Shown here: positions 30,159-39,726 of the stretch, piece after piece
Layout of the letters: every line of letters begins with the position of its first letter
Position numbering within the stretch: the stretch's first letter is position 1
Origin: Bradyrhizobium sp. ISRA464
GTDB lineage: Bacteria > Pseudomonadota > Alphaproteobacteria > Rhizobiales > Xanthobacteraceae
DNA: 64,000 bases
NCBI RefSeq assembly: GCF_029910095.1
Contig: NZ_CP094526.1
Span: 2,046,001 to 2,110,000 of the forward strand
Reading direction: 5' to 3'
The notes under the pieces: model-generated
The model's database searches: none
What the model was told of the DNA's origin: nothing
Seen by the model: the letters and a program-made list of their open reading frames with translations, nothing else
Translations under genes and position numbers: made by a program

Positions 30159-30623
30159 TCACCCGTCTGCGCGAGAGGGAAGGGCAGTGCTTTGCACGGC
30201 ACGCGGTGTGGCCTGGCGCCGGCGCCAGAATTCGTAGCCGATCATGCCCAAAATCATCGCCACGACGAACACCACGATCGGCAGCGTGAGGCCGGCAAGG
30301 TTGACCAGCGCCGGCCCGGGGCAGATGCCAACAAGGCCCCAGCCGATGCCGAACAGCACCGCACCTGTGACCAGCGGTGCATCGATATCGCTGCGGTCGG
30401 GCCAGAGAAAGCGGGCCGAGAGCGCGGGCGCGGCGCGGTGCCGCGCGATTGCAAAGCCGGCCGCCGTGACAGCCACGGCGCCCGCCATCACGAAGGCGAG
30501 CGTCGCATCCCAGGCGCCGAAGATGTCGAGGAAGCCGAGCACCTTCTGCGGATAGGTCATGCCCGAGATCAAAAGGCCCGCGCCGAAGATCAGCCCGCAT
30601 ATGAAGCTGGCGAGAATCTGCAT
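30159..30623 (-). CDS. YeeE/YedE-like (DUF6691) membrane protein, second half-transporter
   Basis: A 154-residue protein with four likely membrane helices and the family motif GIGWGLVGICPGPAL, which carries the conserved Cys. The N-terminus has FICGLIFGAGLLISGMTYPQKVLGFLDIFG. Together with the upstream gene it forms a split version of the YeeE/YedE sulfur (thiosulfate-type) transporter. GGGAGG precedes the ATG; the gap to the first half is 2 bases. Confidence 0.85.
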   Translation of the reverse strand: MQILASFICGLIFGAGLLISGMTYPQKVLGFLDIFGAWDATLAFVMAGAVAVTAAGFAIARHRAAPALSARFLWPDRSDIDAPLVTGAVLFGIGWGLVGICPGPALVNLAGLTLPIVVFVVAMILGMIGYEFWRRRQATPRAVQSTALPSRADG

Positions 30624-30625
30624 CG

Positions 30626-31051
30626 CTAGCCTCCCAGCCCGTGCCTCACGATCGCGACCGTCGCGATCGCCGTCAGCAGGAAGATGCAAGTCGCCGCGAT
30701 CGAGCGGCCGGACAGCCGGGCAAAGCCGCAGACGCCGTGGCCGGAGGTGCAGCCATTGCCCATCCGGGTGCCGAACCCGACCAGGAGCCCCGCGATCGCG
30801 ATCACCACGAGGCTCGCATTCATCTGAGGCCGCGGCAGCGGCGCGCCGAACAGCGCTGCGATCAATGGCGCCGCGATCAGCCCCGCGACGAAGGCGATGC
30901 GCCAGCCGCGGTCGGCGGAACCGCCCAGCAGCGCGCCGCCGACAATGCCGGTGACGCCGGCGATCCGCCCGGTCAACAGCATCAGCAGCGCCGCGGCGAG
31001 CCCGATCAGCACGCCGCCGAGGAGGCCGGAGAGGGGAGCGAAGTTATGCAT
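30626..31051 (-). CDS. YeeE/YedE family transporter, first half
   Basis: A 141-residue membrane protein with four predicted helices and the sulfur-transporter signature FGTRMGNGCTSGHGVCGFARL (two Cys, one His), which in the family relays sulfur compounds through the membrane. It begins MHNFAPLSGLLGGVLIGLAA. It is followed closely by the DUF6691 half and RidA. In many genomes this pair sits with a BigR regulator and a persulfide dioxygenase; neither is adjacent here. Confidence 0.87.
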   Translation of the reverse strand: MHNFAPLSGLLGGVLIGLAAALLMLLTGRIAGVTGIVGGALLGGSADRGWRIAFVAGLIAAPLIAALFGAPLPRPQMNASLVVIAIAGLLVGFGTRMGNGCTSGHGVCGFARLSGRSIAATCIFLLTAIATVAIVRHGLGG

Positions 31052-31083
31052 GGCGGCACCTGTTGCCTCGGCGCTCAGATGCG

Positions 31084-31139
31084 TAGGGTGGGTTGGCCAA
31101 CGGGTCCGCGCTGAGCGCTGTCAGATGATAAACTCCGCG
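31084..31139 (+). repeat. 56-bp direct repeat, left copy
   Basis: TAGGGTGGGTTGGCCAACGG through GATGATAAACTCCGCG. It matches 31715-31771 in the same orientation with only a few differences (GGCC versus AGAGCC, GTCA versus GGCCC). The two copies flank the secreted-protein gene. Confidence 0.8.
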
Positions 31140-31251
31140 CTAGCTGGGACAAGCGCAATCCGGCATGCCTTGTAGGCATTTCAACGGTGCCATCAGTCGG
31201 TTAGATTGGCGCAGATTCGATCTGCCTCTCACATCGTTCGGAGAACTCCCC

Positions 31252-31686
31252 ATGAGATTGTCATCCGTCGCCCGCGCCGCGATGCTCGCGCTGGCGCTGC
31301 TCACCGGATCGTCCGCCGCCCGGGCTGACGAGGCGGCCGTGACACTCGTCATCTTCAAGGGGGGCTGGATCTTCGGCGGCTCCATCGGCAAGGGCGTCAT
31401 GACCTTCCACGGCAAGACCTACGGGCTCACGGCCGGCGGGCTGGACTATGGGCTCGTCTTCGGTGGCTCCCAGACCACGTTGCAGGGGCGGGTCCGAAAT
31501 ATCCGCCGGGCTCAGGATATCGCCGGCGTCTACGCCGCGGCGGGCATGGGCGTTGCGCTCGGCGCCGGCGTGCGCGGCATCGTGCTGACCAACCCGAACG
31601 GCGCGATCCTGGAATTGGGCGGCAAGCAGGTCGGACTGATGGCCAATGTCGACCTCAGCGGGCTTGCGATTACGTTGAAGGAATAA
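31252..31686 (+). CDS. secreted Gly-rich protein of unknown function
   Basis: A 144-residue protein with a signal peptide (MRLSSVARAAMLALALLTGS, cleavage near ARA-DEA) and a Gly-rich mature domain: IFKGGWIFGGSIGKGVMTFH, then YGLTAGGLDYGLVFGGSQTT, VRNIRRAQDIAGVYAAAGMG and NPNGAILELGGKQVGLM. The pattern suggests an all-beta envelope protein, and recalls YSC84/DUF1134-like secreted domains without matching clearly. The gene lies between two direct copies of a 56-bp repeat. Confidence 0.7.
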   Translation: MRLSSVARAAMLALALLTGSSAARADEAAVTLVIFKGGWIFGGSIGKGVMTFHGKTYGLTAGGLDYGLVFGGSQTTLQGRVRNIRRAQDIAGVYAAAGMGVALGAGVRGIVLTNPNGAILELGGKQVGLMANVDLSGLAITLKE

Positions 31687-31714
31687 CTGCCTGCAAGATT
31701 CAGATGGCAGTTCT

Positions 31715-31771
31715 TAGGGTGGGTAGAGCCAACGGGTCCGCGCTGAGCGCGGCCCGATGATAAACTCCGCG
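31715..31771 (+). repeat. 56-bp direct repeat, right copy
   Basis: TAGGGTGGGTAGAGCCAACG through GATGATAAACTCCGCG, a near-identical, same-orientation partner of 31084-31139. It is followed by GGGTTTCGCTGCGCTCTACCC, which together with the GGGTAGAG at the start could form a long hairpin. Confidence 0.8.
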
Positions 31772-31833
31772 AAACCACCTCTCTCAGCACCACGAAGCCG
31801 ATGGGTTTCGCTGCGCTCTACCCATACTACGAT

Positions 31834-32343
31834 CTATGCGATCCACTCAGCCAGCTCACGCCACGGCTGCAACGTCCAATGTCCTGACGCCGCGCCCGAC
31901 GGCGACGGCAGCACGAACACATCTGGAAAGCCGCTCGTTGGCGGTTGCCGGCCGAACGCAATCGCGCTGGTCGGCCGGTGGTAGAACAGGCTCGCCGCTG
32001 TCTTGCTGGTGAATGCGATGGTCCTCGGGCGGAACGTCTCGATCTTTCTCCTGAAGCCGATGACGTCGAATGACTGCCTCGCGATCTCGTGATCCATCCC
32101 GGCGCCGGTCTTGGAGAGATCGGTGAAGCCGATGCCGAGCTCAAGCAGTGCCACGAACTCGTCCGGCCGATAGCGCCGCGGCGTGATGGCGGCCTCGTGC
32201 AGCGCCCGCCAGAAGCGGTTGCCGGGATGCGCGTAGTAATGCCCGACGGCCGCTGAGCGCGTGCTGGCCGCGGTGCCGACGAAGACGAGGCGCAGATTGG
32301 CGCGGAGCTGGTCGGGCAGGCGATGGGAGATGTTGTCGGTCAT
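31834..32343 (-). CDS. mug: mismatch-specific uracil-DNA glycosylase (Mug/TDG family)
   Basis: A 169-residue family 2 uracil-DNA glycosylase that removes U or T from G mismatches. The active-site block LVFVGTAASTRSAAVGHYYA (about residues 19-38) is followed by HPGNRFWRAL, and the family features GIGFTDLSK and VFVLPSPSGAA are present. The usual GxNPG motif is replaced by GTAAST, as in a subgroup of Mug proteins. The start at 32343 follows the family N-terminus; no strong Shine-Dalgarno is seen. Confidence 0.87.
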   Translation of the reverse strand: MTDNISHRLPDQLRANLRLVFVGTAASTRSAAVGHYYAHPGNRFWRALHEAAITPRRYRPDEFVALLELGIGFTDLSKTGAGMDHEIARQSFDVIGFRRKIETFRPRTIAFTSKTAASLFYHRPTSAIAFGRQPPTSGFPDVFVLPSPSGAASGHWTLQPWRELAEWIA

Positions 32344-32382
32344 TCGATAAAAGGGCGGAGAAGAGGCGCAGTGGCAAGATGT

Positions 32383-32446
32383 AGCCCGCATGAGCCAACA
32401 GATCTCGCGAACGCGCGTCCGATGACAGGCTCCGCGATATGCGGGG
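32383..32446. repeat. short inverted-repeat element
   Basis: AGCCCGCATGAGC at the left and CGATATGCGGGGGC at the right can pair through CCCGCAT / ATGCGGG. A shorter relative occurs at 33394-33420. It lies between two leftward genes. Confidence 0.6.
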
Positions 32447-32455
32447 GCCCAAGCA

Positions 32456-32935
32456 TCACGCCAAATCGTCTTCTGATAGCCCCAAATTCTCGAGCAGACT
32501 TTTCAAAATGGCGACCTGCCCCCCGGTGACCTTCCGAAATGCGTCCTTCACCGGAAACCAGTCTGCGCGATCCGCCTCGGGGAACTCGGCAAGGCGCCCC
32601 GACTTCGGCGGCCACTCCATCGCGAAACTGTTGCTCTTGAACGATGCCAGGTCGAACTCGCCTTCGAACGCCCACGCGCTGACCTGCTTGCCGCCCGGTT
32701 GCTTGAAGACTCCGAGCTCGACGAACGAGCCGGCCGGCCGCTGTCCCGTTTCCTCCTCGAATTCCCGCTTCGCGGCAACCAGGGGATCCTCGCCGTCTTC
32801 GTACAGGCCTTTCGGGATCGACCACGCGCCATCGTCCTTCTTCGCCCAGAACGGACCGCCGGGGTGCACAAGCAGAACTTCCGGGCTGCTTCCCCCGTAG
32901 CGAAACATGAGCAAGCCGGCACTTCGTTTGGCCAT
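32456..32935 (-). CDS. Nudix hydrolase (diadenosine-polyphosphate-like)
   Basis: A 159-residue protein whose Nudix box is GLYEDGEDPLVAAKREFEEE followed by TGQ (about residues 43-65); it follows AWSIPKG, typical of the Ap4A hydrolase-like group. The N-terminal SAGLLMFRYGGSSPEVLLVH and the FWAKKDDGAWSIP loop match predicted NTP pyrophosphohydrolase proteins of this type. It is the second Nudix gene in the window and not closely similar to the one at 27.2 kb. Confidence 0.88.
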   Translation of the reverse strand: MAKRSAGLLMFRYGGSSPEVLLVHPGGPFWAKKDDGAWSIPKGLYEDGEDPLVAAKREFEEETGQRPAGSFVELGVFKQPGGKQVSAWAFEGEFDLASFKSNSFAMEWPPKSGRLAEFPEADRADWFPVKDAFRKVTGGQVAILKSLLENLGLSEDDLA

Positions 32936-32964
32936 GGTTGATCTCGAACGTGTGCTGCTGTGCG

Positions 32965-33363
32965 CTAACGCGCAGGCTCCTTGGTTCGTTCGTCGGTTGC
33001 GACCGACTCTGCCGGCCTCGTCGAGCGCACCATCAGGAACGTTCCCGAGGACGATGTGCCCGCTATCTTCCAGCGCCCGTCGATCTCTGTCGCCTCGGCA
33101 TTGACCGAGCCTTCATATTGGACCGTGTCATAGCCGTAGCCGGGCGGCTCGTAGCGTTTGACGAGCGAGACCGCCTTGCCGGAGCGACGACCCGCAATCG
33201 ACGCGTTGTGGGCGCTCAACGGACAACCCGGCATCATGCAGGGTTCGGTCACGCTTCCGCCGAGCGCGCCGCTGGCGTCGATCAGCGTCACCAGAAACGT
33301 GACCACGCCGACGCCCGGCTGAACATAGGTGCCGTCCCAGACTCCGGTGAGATTGTCGGTCAT
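32965..33363 (-). CDS. conserved hypothetical protein, likely beta-rich
   Basis: A 132-residue protein beginning MTDNLTGVWDGTYVQPGVGV and containing SVTEPCMMPGCPLSAHNASI and DTVQYEGSVNAEATEIDGRW. The alternation of G-W-x-G-x-Y and later G-x-W-x-I-x-G suggests a small lipocalin-like or beta-barrel fold. No signal peptide is present. Function unknown. Confidence 0.65.
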   Translation of the reverse strand: MTDNLTGVWDGTYVQPGVGVVTFLVTLIDASGALGGSVTEPCMMPGCPLSAHNASIAGRRSGKAVSLVKRYEPPGYGYDTVQYEGSVNAEATEIDGRWKIAGTSSSGTFLMVRSTRPAESVATDERTKEPAR

Positions 33364-33393
33364 TGTGGTCCTAGCGAAGTGTAGGCGACTGTG

Positions 33394-33420
33394 GCCCGCA
33401 TGAGCGTAGCGATATGCGGG
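33394..33420. repeat. short inverted-repeat element
   Basis: CCCGCAT and ATGCGGG pair around a 12-base loop; related to the element at 32383-32446. The rest of the gap up to the monooxygenase start (33421-33567) holds nothing I recognise. Confidence 0.55.
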
Positions 33421-33567
33421 ACGGATATAAATCCCTGATGTCGCAGCGAACGATGTGGCGCAGGCAGCGCCTCAACGCAAGTTGTGCGCGCCCGCGAGCG
33501 GTTGCCTGATCAGGCAAAACGGTCTGTAATCGACCCAAACAGATCAAGAAGAATTCCGGAGCCGGAC

Positions 33568-35238
33568 ATGACGGGAGCGGCCAAGACCCACTACGAGGTG
33601 ATCGTCGTCGGCGCCGGCGTGGCGGGCATCTACCAGATCAAGCGGCTGGTCGATCTCGGCATCGACGCGACCGTGCTTGAAGCGGCCCCCGATCTCGGCG
33701 GCACCTGGTACTGGAACCGCTATCCCGGCTGCCGCTTCGATTCCGAGAGCTACACCTACGGCTTCTCGTTCTCGCGCGAGCTGCTCGACGAGTGGCACTG
33801 GAAGGAGCGCTTCTCCGGCCAGCCCGAGAATTTGCGCTACCTCAACTACGTCGCCGACAAGTTCGACCTCCGCAAGCATATGCAGTTCAACTGCAAGGTC
33901 GAAACCATGCGTTTCGACGAGGCGCGGGATCTCTGGCACCTGACGATCGCCGACGGCCGCGAGCTGACCTGCCGCTTCGTGGTGCTCGCGATCGGGTTGC
34001 TCTCGGCGCCGACCATGCCGCGCGTGGAAGGCATCGACGACTTCAAGGGCCGCTCGTTCCATACCTATTACTGGCCGCACGAGCCGATCGATCTCGCCGG
34101 CAAGAGAGTGGCCGTGATCGGCACCGGCGCCACCGGCATCCAGTTAATCGGTGAGATCGCCGACAAGGTCGGCGAGCTCACCGTGTTCCAGCGCCGGCCG
34201 AACTGGAGCGCGCCGCTCAACAACAGCGCGATTTCTGAGGCGGAAATGGCCGACATCCGTGCCCGCTATGACGAGATCTTCGCCGCCTGCGCGCTCACGC
34301 CGGGCAGCTTTCTGCACGGGCCCGACCGCCGCGGCTTCTACGAGGTGACGCGCGAGGAGCGGCTGAAGCTGTGGGACAAGCTCTACGACGAGCCCGGCTT
34401 CGGCATCTGGCTGGCGAATTTCCGCGAGATCTTCATGGATGAAGCCGCCAATGCCGAATTGTCGGAGTATATCGCCGGTCGCATCCGCCAGCGCGTCAGG
34501 GATCCCAAGGTTGCCGAAAAACTGATCCCGCGGGATCACGGCTTCGGCGTGCAGCGCCTGCCGCTGGAGACGAACTATTTCGAGGTCTATAACCGCGACA
34601 ACGTGCATCTCGTCGATCTCAGCGAGACGCCGCTGGTGCGCGTGACCGAGACGGGCTTGCGGACATCGGCGCGCGACTATGACTTCGACATCATCGTCTA
34701 CGCCACAGGATTCGATGCCATCACCGGCGCCTATGACCTGATCGACATCCGTGGCATCGGCGGCGAGAAGCTGGCGGACAAATGGAAGCATGCGCCGTCC
34801 ACCTTCCTCGGCATGCTCGTGCACGGCTTCCCGAATTTGCTGATGCCGACCGGGCCGCAAAGCGCGTCCGCCTCGACCAACTTCCCGCGCGGCATCGAGA
34901 ATGGCGTCAACTGGTGCACCAACCTGCTGCAATACATGTGGGACCGCGGCTACACGCGCGCGGACGCGACGCTCGAGGCGCAGGAGCGCTGGACCGCGCA
35001 TGTCGTCAAGATGTACGAGATCATGCTGATGCGCAAAGCCAAGGGCTGGTTCACTGGCTACAACTCCAACGTGCCCGGCCACGAAGCGGGGACGGTACGG
35101 TATTTCGTCTACAACGGCGGCATGCCGAAGTTTTTGGGGATCATCAACGGGGTGGCGGCGAGGGGGTATGAGGAGATCGCGTTTGGGGCGGCCCCGGCGG
35201 CCGAAGTGCAGGGGGCGACGGTTGGCGTGTCGGCGTAG
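33568..35238 (+). CDS. flavin-dependent Baeyer-Villiger-type monooxygenase
   Basis: A 556-residue class B flavoprotein monooxygenase using FAD and NADPH to insert oxygen into ketones. The FAD Rossmann motif VIVVGAGVAGIYQIKRL (about residues 10-26), GGTWYWNRYPGCRFDSESY, the class fingerprint FKGRSFHTYYWP (about 168-179) and the NADPH Rossmann motif VAVIGTGATGIQLI are all intact. The C-terminal part with GPQSASASTNFPRGIE fits cyclohexanone/phenylacetone monooxygenase relatives. The ATG at 33568 gives the family N-terminus. The substrate cannot be deduced; no pathway genes are adjacent. Confidence 0.92.
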   Translation: MTGAAKTHYEVIVVGAGVAGIYQIKRLVDLGIDATVLEAAPDLGGTWYWNRYPGCRFDSESYTYGFSFSRELLDEWHWKERFSGQPENLRYLNYVADKFDLRKHMQFNCKVETMRFDEARDLWHLTIADGRELTCRFVVLAIGLLSAPTMPRVEGIDDFKGRSFHTYYWPHEPIDLAGKRVAVIGTGATGIQLIGEIADKVGELTVFQRRPNWSAPLNNSAISEAEMADIRARYDEIFAACALTPGSFLHGPDRRGFYEVTREERLKLWDKLYDEPGFGIWLANFREIFMDEAANAELSEYIAGRIRQRVRDPKVAEKLIPRDHGFGVQRLPLETNYFEVYNRDNVHLVDLSETPLVRVTETGLRTSARDYDFDIIVYATGFDAITGAYDLIDIRGIGGEKLADKWKHAPSTFLGMLVHGFPNLLMPTGPQSASASTNFPRGIENGVNWCTNLLQYMWDRGYTRADATLEAQERWTAHVVKMYEIMLMRKAKGWFTGYNSNVPGHEAGTVRYFVYNGGMPKFLGIINGVAARGYEEIAFGAAPAAEVQGATVGVSA

Positions 35239-35307
35239 ATCGAATGCAAGCCCTTGGATGCGCTTCGCTCGTTCGGGCCGCTTGCCGCTATATTGTCTCG
35301 GAGTTCG

Positions 35308-35928
35308 TTAGATACGAGCTTTGCCTTCCGTTCTGTTCGGCGAGATTATGCTTTGTATTTGATTTAGGAAGCTCTTGAAGTCTCTCAGATTGTCCAACTC
35401 TTTCGGAAGAACGCCATCCGAATCAAAATGCATCACGTCATTGCGAATTCTTCGAATATTGTCCAAATCATTGCAGAAGCTGCTGCGATCGATCGCAAGA
35501 CCAAATTGCTTCCAGCGATCCGGTTTTTCCAAGAGCCTTAGATACTCCCCGAACGCTAAATCGTCTGGTCCCTTTATTGTTCGAGAGCCATCACTGGGAT
35601 CTCTAACATCAGTAAGATCGTTGGTTGAGAAGCGGTCGGCGACTACCGGAGCTATTTGAAGTGGCGCATCAATGTAGTTGGACTCGAAGTCAGGAGCCGT
35701 TTCCAGCTTGTACGCCTTCAGTTCGCGCCGGATTTGAGCGACTATCGAATAACCTCGCCGTTGAGCGCCAAACCAAGATAGAAACTCTCGTGTGGTTACC
35801 GGCGGCGGAGTATTGCCCTTGTTGATCTCATCCGAGATCTTAGCAAGATACGAATTCATAGATCCTCGAGCAAAGGAAGCTTTGGCGAATAGTTGAGGTT
35901 TATCACGCGTAGTGCCAAATCGGTACAA
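35308..35928 (-). CDS. low-GC winged-helix/HEPN-like protein lacking CBS domains
   Basis: A 206-residue protein with clearly lower GC than both flanks, suggesting transfer. The N-terminal part (VTTREFLSWFGAQRRGYSIV, about 44-63) looks like a short helix-turn-helix followed by PDFESNYID. The C-terminal part (FGEYLRLLEKPDRWKQFG ... IRRIRNDVMHF) resembles the C-terminal region of CBS-pair proteins, with an R-x4-H arrangement (RNDVMH) typical of HEPN-like domains. In those proteins, from memory, a CBS pair sits between the two halves; here they are joined directly. Function unknown; a defence or stress role is inference only. Confidence 0.65.
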   Translation of the reverse strand: MYRFGTTRDKPQLFAKASFARGSMNSYLAKISDEINKGNTPPPVTTREFLSWFGAQRRGYSIVAQIRRELKAYKLETAPDFESNYIDAPLQIAPVVADRFSTNDLTDVRDPSDGSRTIKGPDDLAFGEYLRLLEKPDRWKQFGLAIDRSSFCNDLDNIRRIRNDVMHFDSDGVLPKELDNLRDFKSFLNQIQSIISPNRTEGKARI

Positions 35929-35970
35929 TCTTTGGTATAGTGCAGGCGGCCGGCCTTGTTACGACGCAGA

Positions 35971-35999
35971 ATGAGCCGGGCGCCTTTGGCCCGGCTCAT
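35971..35999 (-). terminator. inverted repeat downstream of thiC
   Basis: ATGAGCCGGG (35971-35980) pairs perfectly with CCCGGCTCAT (35990-35999), loop of 9. It lies about 40 bases past the thiC stop and could end the leftward thi operon, although the T-tract is missing. Confidence 0.55.
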
Positions 36000-36039
36000 G
36001 TTCGTCGAACGTTCTCGTTGTTGGTAGGTAAATCGTTCC

Positions 36040-37929
<1,890 letters not shown>

Positions 37930-38556
37930 TTAGGCGGCCGCGGCGCTCTGGCCGAGCCATTGTCTGACCCGCGCGTCGGGGTCGGGGTTCTGGGTGACGT
38001 CGGAGACGACGGCGATCGAGTCGGCGCCGGCGGCGAAGATCTCGGCCGCGTGCTCGAACTTGATGCCGCCGATCGCGACAAGGGGGATGGAGCCGACGCG
38101 CTTCTTCCACTCCGTGATCTTCGGAATGCCCTGCGGTTCGAACCGCATCGACTTCAGCGTGGTGAAGAAGATCGGGCCCAGCGCGATATAATCGGGCTTG
38201 GCGGCAAGCGCGGTGGCGAGCTCGTCGTCGTCATGGGTGGAGATGCCGAGCGTCAGCCTGGCCTTGCGGATCTCGGCGAGGTCGGCGTCGGCGAGATCTT
38301 CCTGGCCGAGATGCAGATGCTCGGCACCCGCGACGATCGCCGCGCGCCAATAGTCGTTGACGACGAGCTTGGTCGGCGTGCCCTTGGTCACCGCGAGCGC
38401 GTCGCTGACGATCTGCAGCGCCTGGCCGTCATCGAGGTCCTTGGCGCGGAGCTGGATGGTGCCGACGCCGAGTTTTGTCAGGCGCTCGACCCACTTGATG
38501 CTGTCGACGACGGGATAAAAGCGATCAGGATACGCGCGGCGATCAGGATACGGCAT
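37930..38556 (-). CDS. thiE: thiamine-phosphate synthase
   Basis: A 208-residue TIM-barrel enzyme joining HMP-PP and thiazole phosphate. Recognised by [11 protein letters not shown] (substrate lysine region), [20 protein letters not shown] with GQEDL, the loop [12 protein letters not shown] and [20 protein letters not shown]. The N-terminus is Tyr/Arg/Asp-rich ([17 protein letters not shown]). The start at 38556 overlaps the thiG stop by 14 bases, implying coupled translation. Confidence 0.95.
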   Translation of the reverse strand: MPYPDRRAYPDRFYPVVDSIKWVERLTKLGVGTIQLRAKDLDDGQALQIVSDALAVTKGTPTKLVVNDYWRAAIVAGAEHLHLGQEDLADADLAEIRKARLTLGISTHDDDELATALAAKPDYIALGPIFFTTLKSMRFEPQGIPKITEWKKRVGSIPLVAIGGIKFEHAAEIFAAGADSIAVVSDVTQNPDPDARVRQWLGQSAAAA

Positions 38557-39325
38557 GCCAGAACGGGGTCCCAACGACAGGGGTGGAGGGGGAGGCGAAG
38601 TCGCGGGCTTCCATCAGCCCGGCCTCATAGGCGGTGCGGCCGGCCTCGACGCCGAGGCGGAAGGCATTGGCCATGCCGACCGGATCGGCGGCCTTGGCGA
38701 CCGCGGTGTTGAGCAGCACGGCGTCGTAACCAAGCTCGAGCGCCTCGGCCGCGTGCGACGGCGCACCCAGGCCGGCATCGACCACCAGCGTGATGTCTGA
38801 TAGCCGGTCGCGCAGCAGCTTCAGCGCGTCGCGGTTGATGATGCCCTTCGCGCTGCCGATCGGCGCGGCCCACGGCATCACCACCTTGCAACCGGCATCG
38901 ACGAGACGCGAGGCGACCGAGAGATCCTCGGTGCAATAGGGGAACACTTCAAAACCGTCCTTGATGAGGATGGTGGCGGCCTCGACCAGGCCGACCACGT
39001 CGGGCTGCAGCGTATCGTTGTCGGCAATCACCTCCAGCTTGATCCAGGGGGTGTCGAACAATTCGCGCGCGAGCTTGGCCGTGGTGACCGCCTCGCGCAC
39101 GCTGCGGCAGCCCGCGGTGTTCGGCAGCACGGTGACGCCGAGCTCGCGGATCAGCGACCAGAACGCATCACCGGTCTTGCCGCCGGCCGCCTCGCGCCGC
39201 AGCGACACCGTGACGATGTTGGCGCCCGCGGCCCGGATCGCTTCTTGCATGATCGCGGGCGAGGGGTAGAGCGCCGTGCCGATCAAGAGGCGGGAGGCGA
39301 AGGATTTGCCGTAGAAGGTGACCAT
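38543..39325 (-). CDS. thiG: thiazole synthase
   Basis: A 260-residue TIM-barrel that makes the thiazole ring from deoxyxylulose phosphate, the ThiS thiocarboxylate and dehydroglycine. Motifs: [34 protein letters not shown], the Schiff-base lysine in PWIKLEVI, and [13 protein letters not shown] and [18 protein letters not shown]. About 200 bases separate it from thiS; that gap contains a palindromic repeat. Confidence 0.96.
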   Translation of the reverse strand: MVTFYGKSFASRLLIGTALYPSPAIMQEAIRAAGANIVTVSLRREAAGGKTGDAFWSLIRELGVTVLPNTAGCRSVREAVTTAKLARELFDTPWIKLEVIADNDTLQPDVVGLVEAATILIKDGFEVFPYCTEDLSVASRLVDAGCKVVMPWAAPIGSAKGIINRDALKLLRDRLSDITLVVDAGLGAPSHAAEALELGYDAVLLNTAVAKAADPVGMANAFRLGVEAGRTAYEAGLMEARDFASPSTPVVGTPFWHAVS

Positions 39326-39364
39326 TGCATCAACGTCCTCTAGCCGTCAGCCCCAAGCACTACT

Positions 39365-39466
39365 CGTCATCCCCGCGAAGGCGGGGATCCAGTATTCCAG
39401 AGGCCGTGCCGTTGAGCAGATAGGCCGCGGCGTACTGGATCGCCCGGTCAAGCCGGGCGATGACTG
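39365..39466. repeat. palindromic repeat inside the thi operon
   Basis: Two hairpins, CCCCGCgaagGCGGGG (39371-39386) and CGCCCGGtcaaGCCGGGCG (39441-39459), are bracketed by ATCCAGTA (39388-39395) and TACTGGAT (39433-39440), and by CGTCAT / ATGAC outer ends. It looks like a mobile REP-type element inserted between thiS and thiG; the opposite arm type differs from the 3-copy element elsewhere in the window. Confidence 0.8.
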
Positions 39467-39528
39467 CGGTGGGCGGGACGCGGGATCGCGTCTCACGAGC
39501 AGAGCTTCGACCATTCTTGCCTGCATCA

Positions 39529-39726
39529 TCACCCTCCCTGCCGCGGCGTGATAATCTCGATCTCGTCGCCGGCTTTCAGCGCGGTCTCGGCCCAGCGGCT
39601 CTTCGGCACCACGTCGTAGTTCAGCGCGATCGCGAAATGGGTGCCTTCGTAATCGAGTTCGGTCAGCAGCGCGCCGACGCTCGCCGCATTGATCTCCCGC
39701 TGCTCGCCGTTGACGGTCACACGCAC
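39529..39726 (-). CDS. thiS: sulfur carrier protein
   Basis: A 65-residue ubiquitin-like protein ending in the required Gly-Gly (ITPRQGG), which is adenylated and thiocarboxylated to donate sulfur to thiazole. The body ALLTELDYEGTHFAIALNYD and DEIEIITP are typical. The GTG start at 39726 is preceded by GAGGTGAT and gives MRVTVNGEQ; it overlaps the thiO stop by 10 bases. Confidence 0.93.
   Translation of the reverse strand: MRVTVNGEQREINAASVGALLTELDYEGTHFAIALNYDVVPKSRWAETALKAGDEIEIITPRQGG

Noticed and set aside
31084..31771. the direct repeats as IS ends
   Set aside because: No transposase, no terminal inverted repeats and the flanked gene encodes an exported protein.
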